Shown here: positions 7,501-14,610 of the stretch, piece by piece | How the letters are laid out: every line of letters begins with the position of its first letter | Position numbering within the stretch: the first letter of the stretch is position 1 | DNA from: an uncultured Pelagibacteraceae bacterium | GTDB taxonomy: Bacteria > Pseudomonadota > Alphaproteobacteria > Pelagibacterales > AG-422-B15 | DNA length: 41,288 bases | Direction of reading: 5' to 3' | Assembly (NCBI GenBank): GCA_902544525.1 | Contig: CACCCN010000001.1 | Location: forward strand, 1-41,288 | The notes under the pieces: model-generated | The model's input: the letters and a program-made list of their open reading frames with translations, nothing else | Database searches by the model: none | What the model was told of the DNA's origin: nothing | Made by a program: the position numbers and the translations under genes

Positions 7501-10063
7501 ATGTGCCATTTTTAGCCTGACCTACAGTTCCACTCGAAATCGCTGATACGGTTAAACTTGCACTATCATCAGCATCAGTATCATTGGAAAGCACCCCACT
7601 TGCGGTATTAACTGACAATGTTGCATCTTCGTTAACTGCACCGGTATCATTAACACCAACGGGATCATCATCAACACCCGTAATTGTAATTGTAATCTGT
7701 CCAGTATCACTATTAACATCAGCATCATCAGAAACGGTATAAGTAAACACGTCTGTGACTTCATCATTTGCATCTAACGCTTCTGCTGCTGCAGTATTTG
7801 CTACATATGAATAGCTGCCATCAGCAGCAATAGTTAAAACACCATATGTTCCAGTTAAAGCCGAGCCAACGGTGCCACTAGTTCCACTACCAGACTCGGT
7901 TCCAGTTCGAATGCCAGTCACTGCCAGACTTTCGCTATCGTAACTGGCGTCATCATCATCATTTGAAATAACACCTTGAGCCTCATTTTTTGAAAGTGTA
8001 GCATTTTCATTAACTGCACCCGTATCATTGACCGCCTGCGGTCCAACCCCTGTAACCGTAATGGCAAGTTCGGCGGTATCCGTATCGCCTCCACTATGAT
8101 CTTGTACGGTGTAAGTAAAATAATCAATCGCAGTATCGCCCGCAGTTAACCCATCAGCGCCACTAGTGCTCGCGACGTAACTATAACTACCGTTAGAATT
8201 AACTGTTAAGACACCGTAAGTACCTGTAAGTGCCGAACCAACTGTGCCAGACGTGCCGCTTCCAGTCTCTCTCCCTGTTCGTATTGCTGTTATGGTAAAG
8301 CTCCCAGAGGCATCATCGCCATCAAGATCAGTGTCATCCTGATCTAATTCTTGCGCATCAGATGTACTTCTTGAAATCGTTTTATCTTCATTAACTGCAT
8401 CAGTATCATTTACAGCAGTAATATCATCATTCAACCCAGCAATAGTAATCGTAATTGTTGCAGTATCAGTACCAGTTCCATCAGAGACAGTATAAGTGAA
8501 AGTATCAGTTACCGTATCGCCAGGATCAAGGCCATCTGCAGCATCCTGATTAGCCACATAACTATAAGACCCATTTGAATAGAGCGTTAGCTGTCCATAA
8601 GTTCCTGTTACCGCAGATCCAAGGGATCCTCCTGAGATTGCTGAAACCGTTAGCGTATCGCCATTAGCATCTGTATCATTTAACAAAACATCACCAGTAT
8701 GTTCACCTGAAGCATCTGGTGTGCTATCATTAGCACTTGCACCATTAGAGACGCTTAATGTAGCGTCCTCATTAATATAACCTGCATCGTTATTACCAAC
8801 AGGAGCAGGATTACTTACCGGTGCTCTGGTAATGATACGAATAAAGTCACCCTTAAGGCCATTTTTTGTTCCAATCTCAACAGACTTATTGGAATTATAA
8901 ACTCTGAACCAGTCTTTTGTACCTTGTGTTCCTGGTGGGTTACTGTTGTTATATTCCAAATCTCTCATACCAATCTTTGGTGAACTCGAGGTTGGATAGG
9001 TTGCACCGGATTTAGAGATACCAGTCATGGCTATAGTGTTAGTAGGTTGGGTATAAATACCTAAGATTTCATTTTCGAAGGTAACTACCCCTGTTCTTGA
9101 ACCGGTTCTGCGAGAATTGCTATCTGTATCATCGTTTGAAAAGAGTAAATAAACATGCACTGGATTATCGGTACTTGGTGTATGTGAACTTGAAGCCACG
9201 GCATAATCAAAACTCAGTGTACCAGCTCCCCCTGTTACATCAGCGCGTTCTTGAGTTAAAATAAATCGATCTGAACTTGAGTCTTGTTGCCCACCTGCAT
9301 TAGTACCAGACCATCTAGCTCTAAAATTTGTAGCGCTATGAAGTTCGACAACGTCGGCATCCACTGATGCTACTCCATTTGCTAATGAGTGCGCATAGTT
9401 TGCTACAACAATATTTTTAGTTTCGATAATGCCGGTATGCTTTTCTAGATCCCAGTCGCCACCTTGACCAGTAACATCATCCGATGCCGCAATGTCGGCA
9501 TTTGTAATTGTTGCAATTTGATTGATAAGTGTTTCACCAGTTTTGCCATCAGCTATATTACAACCGTAAAATAAAATATCACCATCAGCGGTAAGACTTG
9601 CACCAATAGTACTTAACGAGGATTTGTAGTCTTCTAAAGTTGACTCATTCAATAATGCAGTACCAAAGGCAATTTGTCCCGCACTACCATGACCAATAAT
9701 ATGAATGGCATCAACGTCATTTACTTGTGCTAAGTAATTTTGCATAACCAAGAAGCCGTCTTGATTACTTTGAACAATATGAACTTCGGTTTCTACATCA
9801 AATGCATTCACTAAAGTTTGATAATCTTGCACTGCCGCATCAATGAAAACGATATTTTTATTTTTTTGATCCCTTTGGTCTCGTTCCACATTTACAAAAG
9901 GCAAGGAAGTATCTTTAGCTTTTTCAATAAACTTAATACCATCAGTTGTTTGGGTTTTTTTGATTTGCAGAATGTCGTCAACATTATCAATGACATCTAC
10001 TGCTGCCGCACCATCTAACATAATGCGAGGTTCGAGTGGATAAATTAATTTGTTAATTTTCAT
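4556..10063 (-). CDS. Giant LEPR/DUF4347/VCBS-repeat secreted surface protein
   Basis: This 1835-aa protein is probably exported and surface-located. It has no classical Sec signal; instead the N-terminus carries an LEPR motif followed by MLDG (residues 10-18), typical of large type-I-like secreted proteins. Residues about 70-215 match DUF4347 (HIIGHGSAG near 121-129, LFYGCN near 164-169). Residues about 420-1410 hold eight VCBS-like repeats of about 113-130 aa, with VNDTxAVNEDAT starts, Asp-rich calcium-type loops and GTYGxLTxxxxGSYxYVA cores. A cadherin-like domain and two He_PIG-like domains (PEWVKVNPDTGE, PSWLSLNNKTGE) follow. No C-terminal RTX nonapeptide block is visible. The ATG at 10063 immediately precedes the LEPR leader. 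It is first gene of the operon and the likely cargo of the encoded machine; adhesion is inferred from the repeat type. Confidence 0.85.
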   Translation of the reverse strand: MKINKLIYPLEPRIMLDGAAAVDVIDNVDDILQIKKTQTTDGIKFIEKAKDTSLPFVNVERDQRDQKNKNIVFIDAAVQDYQTLVNAFDVETEVHIVQSNQDGFLVMQNYLAQVNDVDAIHIIGHGSAGQIAFGTALLNESTLEDYKSSLSTIGASLTADGDILFYGCNIADGKTGETLINQIATITNADIAASDDVTGQGGDWDLEKHTGIIETKNIVVANYAHSLANGVASVDADVVELHSATNFRARWSGTNAGGQQDSSSDRFILTQERADVTGGAGTLSFDYAVASSSHTPSTDNPVHVYLLFSNDDTDSNSRRTGSRTGVVTFENEILGIYTQPTNTIAMTGISKSGATYPTSSSPKIGMRDLEYNNSNPPGTQGTKDWFRVYNSNKSVEIGTKNGLKGDFIRIITRAPVSNPAPVGNNDAGYINEDATLSVSNGASANDSTPDASGEHTGDVLLNDTDANGDTLTVSAISGGSLGSAVTGTYGQLTLYSNGSYSYVANQDAADGLDPGDTVTDTFTYTVSDGTGTDTATITITIAGLNDDITAVNDTDAVNEDKTISRSTSDAQELDQDDTDLDGDDASGSFTITAIRTGRETGSGTSGTVGSALTGTYGVLTVNSNGSYSYVASTSGADGLTAGDTAIDYFTYTVQDHSGGDTDTAELAITVTGVGPQAVNDTGAVNENATLSKNEAQGVISNDDDDASYDSESLAVTGIRTGTESGSGTSGTVGSALTGTYGVLTIAADGSYSYVANTAAAEALDANDEVTDVFTYTVSDDADVNSDTGQITITITGVDDDPVGVNDTGAVNEDATLSVNTASGVLSNDTDADDSASLTVSAISSGTVGQAKNGTYGALTLNSNGSYTYVANQSGADGLAAGATATDTFTYTVSDGAGTTDTATLTITVTGIGPQAVDDTGAVNEDATLSVNEAAGVISNDDDNSSYDSESLAITGIRTGAESGSGTSGSVGSALTGTYGQLTIAADGSYEYVANQNAADALDPGETATDTFTYTVKDDDNKNADTGEIVITVTGVNDEIIAVDDTDSVNEDATISRSTSDAQELDADDTDADGDDVPGAFTITAIRTGSESGSGTSGTIGQALTGTYGTLTVNANGSYTYVADQNAADSIVTGQTATDTFTYTVRDHSSGDTDTAELVFTVTGINDENPVAVDDTDSVNRDATIERAAGSSFDINADDTDADGDSLTITGIRVGQTEGGGTSGTVGSALVGTYGTLTLNSDGSYTYAADQDAANSLKRGDSAIDYFNYTVSDGTNEDIGVIAITINGISDPPVPVDDTLAIDASAQTTKNSSSGVLVNDTDPDGDTITVDSIRTGQESGTGTTGTVGSVITGTYGDLTINSDGSYTYQANNAKSVNPGDTVTDYFTYTATDTETSVPAQISITVTGINDPPEVISPINVPTLITDQNVVIKYTQAFDDPDSGSYDITEYKVIDPESEQETSLPTGLYIEGNKLKGKIKTPGDYSITLRAIDGAGLYVDHTFTIKVIPSPADISETGENEKPVKLKTIKVKPKKDLELSLAAFDNSDIPQIDETVLEKKLTFNGGMKVLNVVAQETQTTNELQVEVMVNDDNRQDVESYSGLLSDGTPLPEWVKVNPDTGETIAAMPDDIDNVEVQVIALDKDGTVRDINIVLDKPVIKNDDTILRNDSNLFQGENIFVDGENKVTFVDDTIDRAARNIIELNKAQDEINFTANLKLGNIAFSEGQYSINFIDDNKANVSNYRIELDSGKSIPSWLSLNNKTGEILATPPSDEKVIGIKLIAEDEDGTERTIEVDIDFEEVLQSQDNLSYVPLNDQINEIVTSADNYGERLINQLG
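5830..8805 (-). repeat. Eight tandem VCBS-like coding repeats, about 340-390 bp each
   Basis: Repeat boundaries fall near 8805, 8420, 8040, 7665, 7325, 6950, 6560, 6190 and 5830, recognisable by a GTATCAT-type string encoding NDT or DDT on the minus strand. By sequence type the units, in protein order, read C-A-B-C-B-A and then two divergent units. A units share RSTSDAQELD and a DHSGGD-like string; B units share SYDSESLA; C units share LTVSAIS. Near-identical stretches mean this part is prone to recombination and to assembly collapse. Confidence 0.85.
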
Positions 10064-10165
10064 AAGTTTTAAATATTTTTGACGACCAGCCTTAATATAA
10101 TTTGCTAAATAACCACGATATTTGTCTGATATACACCACTTATTTATATTCCATTCTTATGATCT

Positions 10166-10221
10166 ACCCATAACCGGTTTATTTAAATCAAAATATAATC
10201 AAAATTACCCATTTCCGGTTT
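10166..10221 (+). promoter_or_regulatory. Two direct copies of a 15-bp motif upstream of tolC
   Basis: ACCCATAACCGGTTT at 10166-10180 and ACCCATTTCCGGTTT at 10207-10221 differ at only two positions. Their spacing is 41 bp, close to four helical turns. They lie in the 211-bp divergent gap between the giant surface-protein gene and tolC, ending about 53 bp before the tolC ATG. Two related copies in reverse orientation lie downstream at 12761-12805. Spacing, conservation and position suggest binding sites for one regulator. The regulator is unknown, and apart from these copies I see only AT-rich promoter-like sequence in the gap. Confidence 0.55.
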
Positions 10222-10274
10222 TTACTCTAACTTGTGATAGTAATATTGTTAAACGATGCTTATTACTCTGCATT

Positions 10275-12746
10275 ATGAAATTTTTAAGAAGTAATTTCTT
10301 AGGACTACTTTTAGTATTTATTTTTTTATCAGCTTGTGCGCGTACGCCTGTGCCTATTTCTGATGAGAGAATTTTACAATCAATAGAAGCCGATTTAGTT
10401 AATCTAAAATATCAAGACTCAATTCAAAGTATAGATTTGTACAAAGCTATATCATTAGCAATAAGAAATAATCGTGACTTAAGAGTTGAAGTGATGAATT
10501 CTGCATTGCAGCAACGACAAAATAATTTACTTAAATTTGACATGCTACCTGACTTAGCAGCTAATGCGGGTTACTCAGAGTATACTCGCTATCAACCTAG
10601 TACAAGTGTCACTGCAACTAATGATACATCACCAGAAGCTCTTAGTGATCCTACTTATACTGTTGGTGATGAAAAATGGAAAACAACTCGAGATATTGAG
10701 TTTACATGGAATGCTCTAGATTTTGGTTTGTCTTATATTAGAGCTGGTCAACAAGCTAATCGATACTTGATTGCAAAAGAATTAGAGAGAAAATCAATTC
10801 AGAATATTACTAGAGATGTCATTCGAGCTTATTGGAATGCACAAGCTGCGGAAAATTTACTACAAAAATTATCGCCATTGTTAGTAAAAGTAGAAACAGC
10901 CCTAAAAGACTCAAAATATATCGAAGAGTTAACATTATCAGCACCAGTGGATGCACTTTTATATCAAAAAGAATTACTTGATATTCAAAGAACATTACAG
11001 ACACAAAAAAGAGCTTTAATTAATTCTAGAACTGAATTGGCCACTTTGATGGGATTATTACCAAGTGAAGACTTTCAATTAACAGAAACTTTAAAACCAT
11101 TAGCTACCATTGACTTGAGTGTCGGTGAAATGGAAGAAGTAGCATTATTTTCACGACCTGAACTAATGGAAAGCAGATATCTAAAGAGAATTTCTAACAA
11201 AGAAGCAAGGGCATCTATGGTTTCGTTATTGCCTGGATTAAAATTCAATGCTGCTTATGCCTATAACAGCAACAAGTATCTAATGAATCAAGACTCAACC
11301 CAATACGGTGTTTCAATTGGTGCAAACTTACTTAATGTATTTTCTGCTCCTTCAGTGAAAAAAGCTAATGATGCCAATAATCAATTAGCAGATGAACAAC
11401 ATCTAGCAATTGCTATGACTATTTTATCCCAAGTACACCTTGCAAGTATAAATTACAGTTTAGCTATTGACGAATATGACACTGCACAAAGATATTTGGA
11501 AGTTGCAGGTAAAATTAGTGATCAAGTGCAAAATGCACAAAAAATATCCAGATTTGGTGAGCTAGAAGTTATAAGAGAAGAGGCAAGTTTGTTAGTTGCA
11601 GAATTGAGACGTGATTTAGCCTATACCGAAATGCAATATAGCATTGGTCAGATCTATGCATCAGTTGGAAAAGATATCCTTCCTGAAAATTTTGAAAATA
11701 TGGAACTAAATCAATTATCAAATGAGATACAAGATAGTTTTATAAGATGGTCAGAAAAATATATTGCCTATGTTAATAAGCCTATATCATTACAGAACCC
11801 AACTCTTAAGGTCTTATATAATCCAGGAGCAACAGCATTGAGATCTTTTTCAAATGATGCGTTTTCACAAAACCAATTTCAAATAGCTAAAGATACATTT
11901 GTTATTACTGGACCTGGAACCATAAGGTATGAAGTTTTACAAGAAAATGGTGATGATCTTCCTGGTTGGTTAGTGTTTTTATCTTCTGATTTAGTATTAG
12001 CGGGATTGCCACCTCAGGACATTGAAGAAATTAATTTAAAAATGTCAATTTCAAATGCAGTAATTTCAACAGAAGATTATTTTTCTCTAAAAATTGTCGA
12101 TGAAGTTAAAACAGCAAGACTAGTAGAAGCAGCAAGACTTGCCAAAGAATTAGAAAATGCGAAACAAATCAATAAGTCTATTAGAGAATATAATGATGCA
12201 GTTAAGATAAATCAAATGATGCTTGATATGCGCAATGAAAAAGCGCTAGAGAAGGCTTCGAAAATTAATTCCGATACAATTGCTTTTAGAAAAATTGTAG
12301 AAGAAAACTTAGTTAAAGAAGAGCTGCGTATTGCTGAGGAAGAATTGCGTATTGCTGAAGAGGAATTAAGATTAGCTGAAGAAGAGGAATTAAGATTAGC
12401 TGAAGAAGAGGAATTAAGATTAGCTGAAGAAGAGAAGTTAAGATTAGCTGAAGAAGAAAAATTGCAAGAAAGTGAAAATGAAGAAGTATTAGTCGAACAA
12501 GAAGTACAGGCGTCTAAAGAGAATTTTATTCAAATTGCCGCTTTTAAGAACTTAGACAAAGCATCGAAAGTTGCAAACGCAGTGATGAAGGCAATTGGAG
12601 AAAATGTTTTCATTAAAGAAACAGAATCTAGTGACCCGGTATTCCATAGAATACTGGTTGGGCCGTTTGAAGCCAACATGGAAGCACTCGTAGTAGATAA
12701 GATCACGTCTATTGGGATTAAAGAATTCTTCAAAACTGTTGAATAA
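10275..12746 (+). CDS. TolC-family outer-membrane lipoprotein with cadherin-like, coiled-coil and SPOR extensions
   Basis: I chose the ATG at 10275 because it gives a lipoprotein signal peptide with lipobox LSAC (MKFLRSNFLGLLLVFIFLSAC); the frame is open 51 codons further upstream, but that segment does not resemble a protein start. The product is 823 aa. Residues about 50-480 are the TolC/outer-membrane efflux domain, with two long helical hairpin repeats. Residues about 515-615 resemble a He_PIG/cadherin-like domain (LPGWLVF, LVLAGLPP). Residues about 675-735 are a Glu-rich coiled coil made of repeats. Residues about 749-820 form a SPOR domain (FIQIAAFKNLDKASKVA, RILVGPF), a fold known to bind denuded peptidoglycan. 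Classical TolC is about 450-500 aa, so roughly 340 residues are extra. It is divergent from the giant surface-protein operon and is its likely outer-membrane channel. Confidence 0.88.
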   Translation: MKFLRSNFLGLLLVFIFLSACARTPVPISDERILQSIEADLVNLKYQDSIQSIDLYKAISLAIRNNRDLRVEVMNSALQQRQNNLLKFDMLPDLAANAGYSEYTRYQPSTSVTATNDTSPEALSDPTYTVGDEKWKTTRDIEFTWNALDFGLSYIRAGQQANRYLIAKELERKSIQNITRDVIRAYWNAQAAENLLQKLSPLLVKVETALKDSKYIEELTLSAPVDALLYQKELLDIQRTLQTQKRALINSRTELATLMGLLPSEDFQLTETLKPLATIDLSVGEMEEVALFSRPELMESRYLKRISNKEARASMVSLLPGLKFNAAYAYNSNKYLMNQDSTQYGVSIGANLLNVFSAPSVKKANDANNQLADEQHLAIAMTILSQVHLASINYSLAIDEYDTAQRYLEVAGKISDQVQNAQKISRFGELEVIREEASLLVAELRRDLAYTEMQYSIGQIYASVGKDILPENFENMELNQLSNEIQDSFIRWSEKYIAYVNKPISLQNPTLKVLYNPGATALRSFSNDAFSQNQFQIAKDTFVITGPGTIRYEVLQENGDDLPGWLVFLSSDLVLAGLPPQDIEEINLKMSISNAVISTEDYFSLKIVDEVKTARLVEAARLAKELENAKQINKSIREYNDAVKINQMMLDMRNEKALEKASKINSDTIAFRKIVEENLVKEELRIAEEELRIAEEELRLAEEEELRLAEEEELRLAEEEKLRLAEEEKLQESENEEVLVEQEVQASKENFIQIAAFKNLDKASKVANAVMKAIGENVFIKETESSDPVFHRILVGPFEANMEALVVDKITSIGIKEFFKTVE
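12363..12458 (+). repeat. 24-bp tandem repeat in the tolC coiled-coil segment
   Basis: Three exact copies of a 24-bp unit lie at 12363-12386, 12387-12410 and 12411-12434, with a degenerate fourth at 12435-12458. Each encodes ELRLAEEE (KLRLAEEE in the last). Shorter 21-bp ELRIAEE units precede them. The segment is a charged helix that probably sets the distance between the channel and the SPOR domain; the exact copies make its length liable to change by slippage. Confidence 0.8.
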
Positions 12747-12760
12747 GTAGCTTTTCAAAA

Positions 12761-12805
12761 AAACCGTAAATGGGCACTTAAATAAATAAAAAACCTAATT
12801 TGGGT
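12761..12805 (-). promoter_or_regulatory. Two reverse copies of the 15-bp motif upstream of the RodZ-like gene
   Basis: Read on the minus strand, 12761-12775 gives GCCCATTTACGGTTT and 12791-12805 gives ACCCAAATTAGGTTT. They match the two copies before tolC under the pattern RCCCA, five variable bases, then GGTTT (one copy has CGGTTT with the same ending). They lie 30 bp apart, about three helical turns, and about 100 bp before the RodZ-like HTH gene. The same regulator may therefore control tolC and this gene. Confidence 0.45.
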
Positions 12806-12856
12806 AATCTAAAAATATACAAACAGTTCCTATTGATATGTTATGTGCAGTGCCTC

Positions 12857-12888
12857 GAATGGGCATATCAACATGTATATGCTCATTC
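12857..12888 (+). promoter_or_regulatory. 12-bp inverted repeat just before the RodZ-like gene
   Basis: The arms GAATGGGCATAT (12857-12868) and ATATGCTCATTC (12877-12888) pair over 12 bp with one G-U pair, around an 8-nt loop. The structure ends 18 bases before the ATG at 12907. It lacks a T-run, so an operator or a 5'-leader hairpin is more likely than a terminator. Confidence 0.5.
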
Positions 12889-12906
12889 AATTAACTAATT
12901 TTAAAT

Positions 12907-13218
12907 ATGAGCTTAGTATCTTTAAACCATTATAATAGAAGCTATTTCTATCCGGATGATCAGACCCAGGAAAATCTGTCAGATATAACGAGACTTCATT
13001 TTGATGAAAATGAATTTCAGTCCATGATTACTGAGACCTTAAAAAAAAGAAAAAGCGCAAATATAGATATACAACAAATCTCTAGGCAAACTAAAATATC
13101 CAATAAAAATTTGAGATTAATTGAGCAATTAAAATTTGATGCATTGCCACCTATGCCAGTAAAAAAAGCATTTATACTTCAATATTGCAAAGTAGTTAAA
13201 AATTTAACCAGGCTTTAG
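12907..13218 (+). CDS. Small RodZ-like helix-turn-helix protein
   Basis: This 103-aa protein has about 40 unrecognised residues rich in Tyr, Asp and Asn. An HTH domain of the RodZ/HTH_25 type follows: residues about 45-100 give LKKRKSANIDIQQISRQTKI, then NLRLIEQLKFDALPPMPVKKAF, close to the RodZ pattern of helix, FDALP and a following helix. RodZ itself is a longer membrane protein that links MreB to the envelope; here there is no membrane segment and nothing after the HTH. It could be a free DNA-binding regulator or a truncated RodZ-type adaptor. Its last 4 bases overlap the convergent flavin oxidoreductase gene. A 12-bp hairpin and two reverse 15-bp motifs lie just upstream, so it may be autoregulated. 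Confidence 0.65.
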   Translation: MSLVSLNHYNRSYFYPDDQTQENLSDITRLHFDENEFQSMITETLKKRKSANIDIQQISRQTKISNKNLRLIEQLKFDALPPMPVKKAFILQYCKVVKNLTRL

Positions 13219-14531
13219 TCGAGGTCTTTCCAATAATTTCTATATATTTTACTCGCTTTAGCATCTCCCATCATATGGCTCATCGCTGCTCCTAATAAAT
13301 TCATATTAGGCTTTACTTCTTTTTTATCTGCTAGTCTTAAAATTTGTCGATAACACCAGTAAACATAAGATGCTTTGTTATTTGCTTTTATAAAATTAAT
13401 AGGACTATTTAATCCAAATACTCCTGGTCCAAATTGCAACATATTTTCATACAAAGTTGCTGATGACTTACTTTCAGTTAAAAGCTCATTTACAATATTT
13501 GGTTCGGTGCATAACGGTCTACCCAATCCAATGACATCACAAGCTTTGCTATTTAGTGCCTCATTCATACCTTGCGTAGTTCTAAAGCCACCAGTTACTG
13601 CTAATGGCATATTAATATTTTTTTTAATTTCATCTGCATATTTTAAAAAATATGCTTCTCTTGCAACTGTACTTCGAGAGGGTGTTATAGTTCGTGATTT
13701 ATCAGGGCTTAGTGATTGTAAATCTAAAGCGGCAAATTGTTCATAAGTTCCACCTGAAATTTCTAATAAATCAAGAGATGTTTCGTTTAATAGCTTGGAG
13801 ACCTCAATAGACTCTTCATGAGTAAATCCACCTTTTTGAAAGTCTGATGAGTTTAATTTAATTGAAATTGGAAAATCACTTCCAACCTTTGCTCTAATAC
13901 CCTCTATTATTGTGATTAAAAGTCTTGATCTATTTTGTATACTACCGCCCCATTCATCAGTTCTTTGATTTATATCCGGTGATAAAAATTCAGACAATAA
14001 ATACCCGTGCGCTGAATGCAGTTGTACTCCTGTAAATCCAGTTTGCTTGGCAATTTCCGCAGCGTGAATGAATCTTTCGATAATATCCAATATTTCAGTA
14101 TGAGTTAACTCTTTTGGTTTACCAAACTTTAAGACACCAAGTAATTTTTCTAGTTGCTTTGCAGAAGGAGCGACCGAAGATTTATTTATTGTGAAAGGTG
14201 TTTGTCTTCCAGCATGACTGATTTGCATCCATAGATGAGTATCGTTTTGAGTGCCTTTAGCAGACCAATTTGCTAAACCAGCTAATTGCTCATTTGATTG
14301 ATCGCCCTCAATAACAACGTTTCCAGCTCTCTCAATGTACCGATGATCAACTTGAACATTGCCTGTAACTGATATCCCAGAGCCTCCTTTTGCCCAGGCT
14401 TCGTAAAGATTAGCATGTCGCTCATTGGCTGCTGCATTTGACGAAGCTAGTCCCTCAGTCATAGCAGATTTTAAAAATCTATTTTTTATAATAGCGCCAC
14501 ATGGTAAATATAGTTTTTCTGAGATCTGCAT
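13215..14531 (-). CDS. NADH:flavin oxidoreductase, Old Yellow Enzyme family
   Basis: This 438-aa protein is a TIM-barrel FMN enzyme. Seen motifs are the start SEKLYLPCGAIIKNRFLKSA, the active-site stretch LWMQISHAGRQ, GFTGVQLHSAHGYLLSEFLS with NQRTDEWGGS, and a late phosphate-binding segment ACDVIGLGRPLCTEPNIV. It would reduce an activated C=C bond or a related substrate with NAD(P)H; the substrate cannot be told. It has only the barrel plus a helical end of about 60 residues, and lacks the Fe-S/FAD extension of 2,4-dienoyl-CoA or trimethylamine dehydrogenase types, so it is not a trimethylamine dehydrogenase despite the methylamine genes nearby. It may be transcribed alone. Confidence 0.88.
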   Translation of the reverse strand: MQISEKLYLPCGAIIKNRFLKSAMTEGLASSNAAANERHANLYEAWAKGGSGISVTGNVQVDHRYIERAGNVVIEGDQSNEQLAGLANWSAKGTQNDTHLWMQISHAGRQTPFTINKSSVAPSAKQLEKLLGVLKFGKPKELTHTEILDIIERFIHAAEIAKQTGFTGVQLHSAHGYLLSEFLSPDINQRTDEWGGSIQNRSRLLITIIEGIRAKVGSDFPISIKLNSSDFQKGGFTHEESIEVSKLLNETSLDLLEISGGTYEQFAALDLQSLSPDKSRTITPSRSTVAREAYFLKYADEIKKNINMPLAVTGGFRTTQGMNEALNSKACDVIGLGRPLCTEPNIVNELLTESKSSATLYENMLQFGPGVFGLNSPINFIKANNKASYVYWCYRQILRLADKKEVKPNMNLLGAAMSHMMGDAKASKIYRNYWKDLD

Positions 14532-14610
14532 AGTTGGATGATAGTTTATAATTATTAAAAGTGAAGTTAGAATTCTAAATAATTAAACAGAGAACTCTAA
14601 TAAACAGTTT

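Noticed and set aside
5830-8805. Regular spacing suggesting a CRISPR-like array
   Set aside because: Units are 340-390 bp, coding and divergent, with no short identical repeats or spacers.
10122-10274. An earlier ATG giving TolC a 51-residue N-terminal extension
   Set aside because: The extension covers the paired 15-bp motifs and lacks a signal; the ATG at 10275 gives a complete lipoprotein signal with an LSAC lipobox.
12850-12864. A fifth copy of the 15-bp motif overlapping the RodZ-like hairpin
   Set aside because: On the minus strand it reads GCCCATTCGAGGCAC, keeping the first half only; too weak to count.
13215-14531. Trimethylamine or dimethylamine dehydrogenase
   Set aside because: Only the FMN barrel is present; the Fe-S and C-terminal dinucleotide domains of those enzymes are missing at 438 aa.
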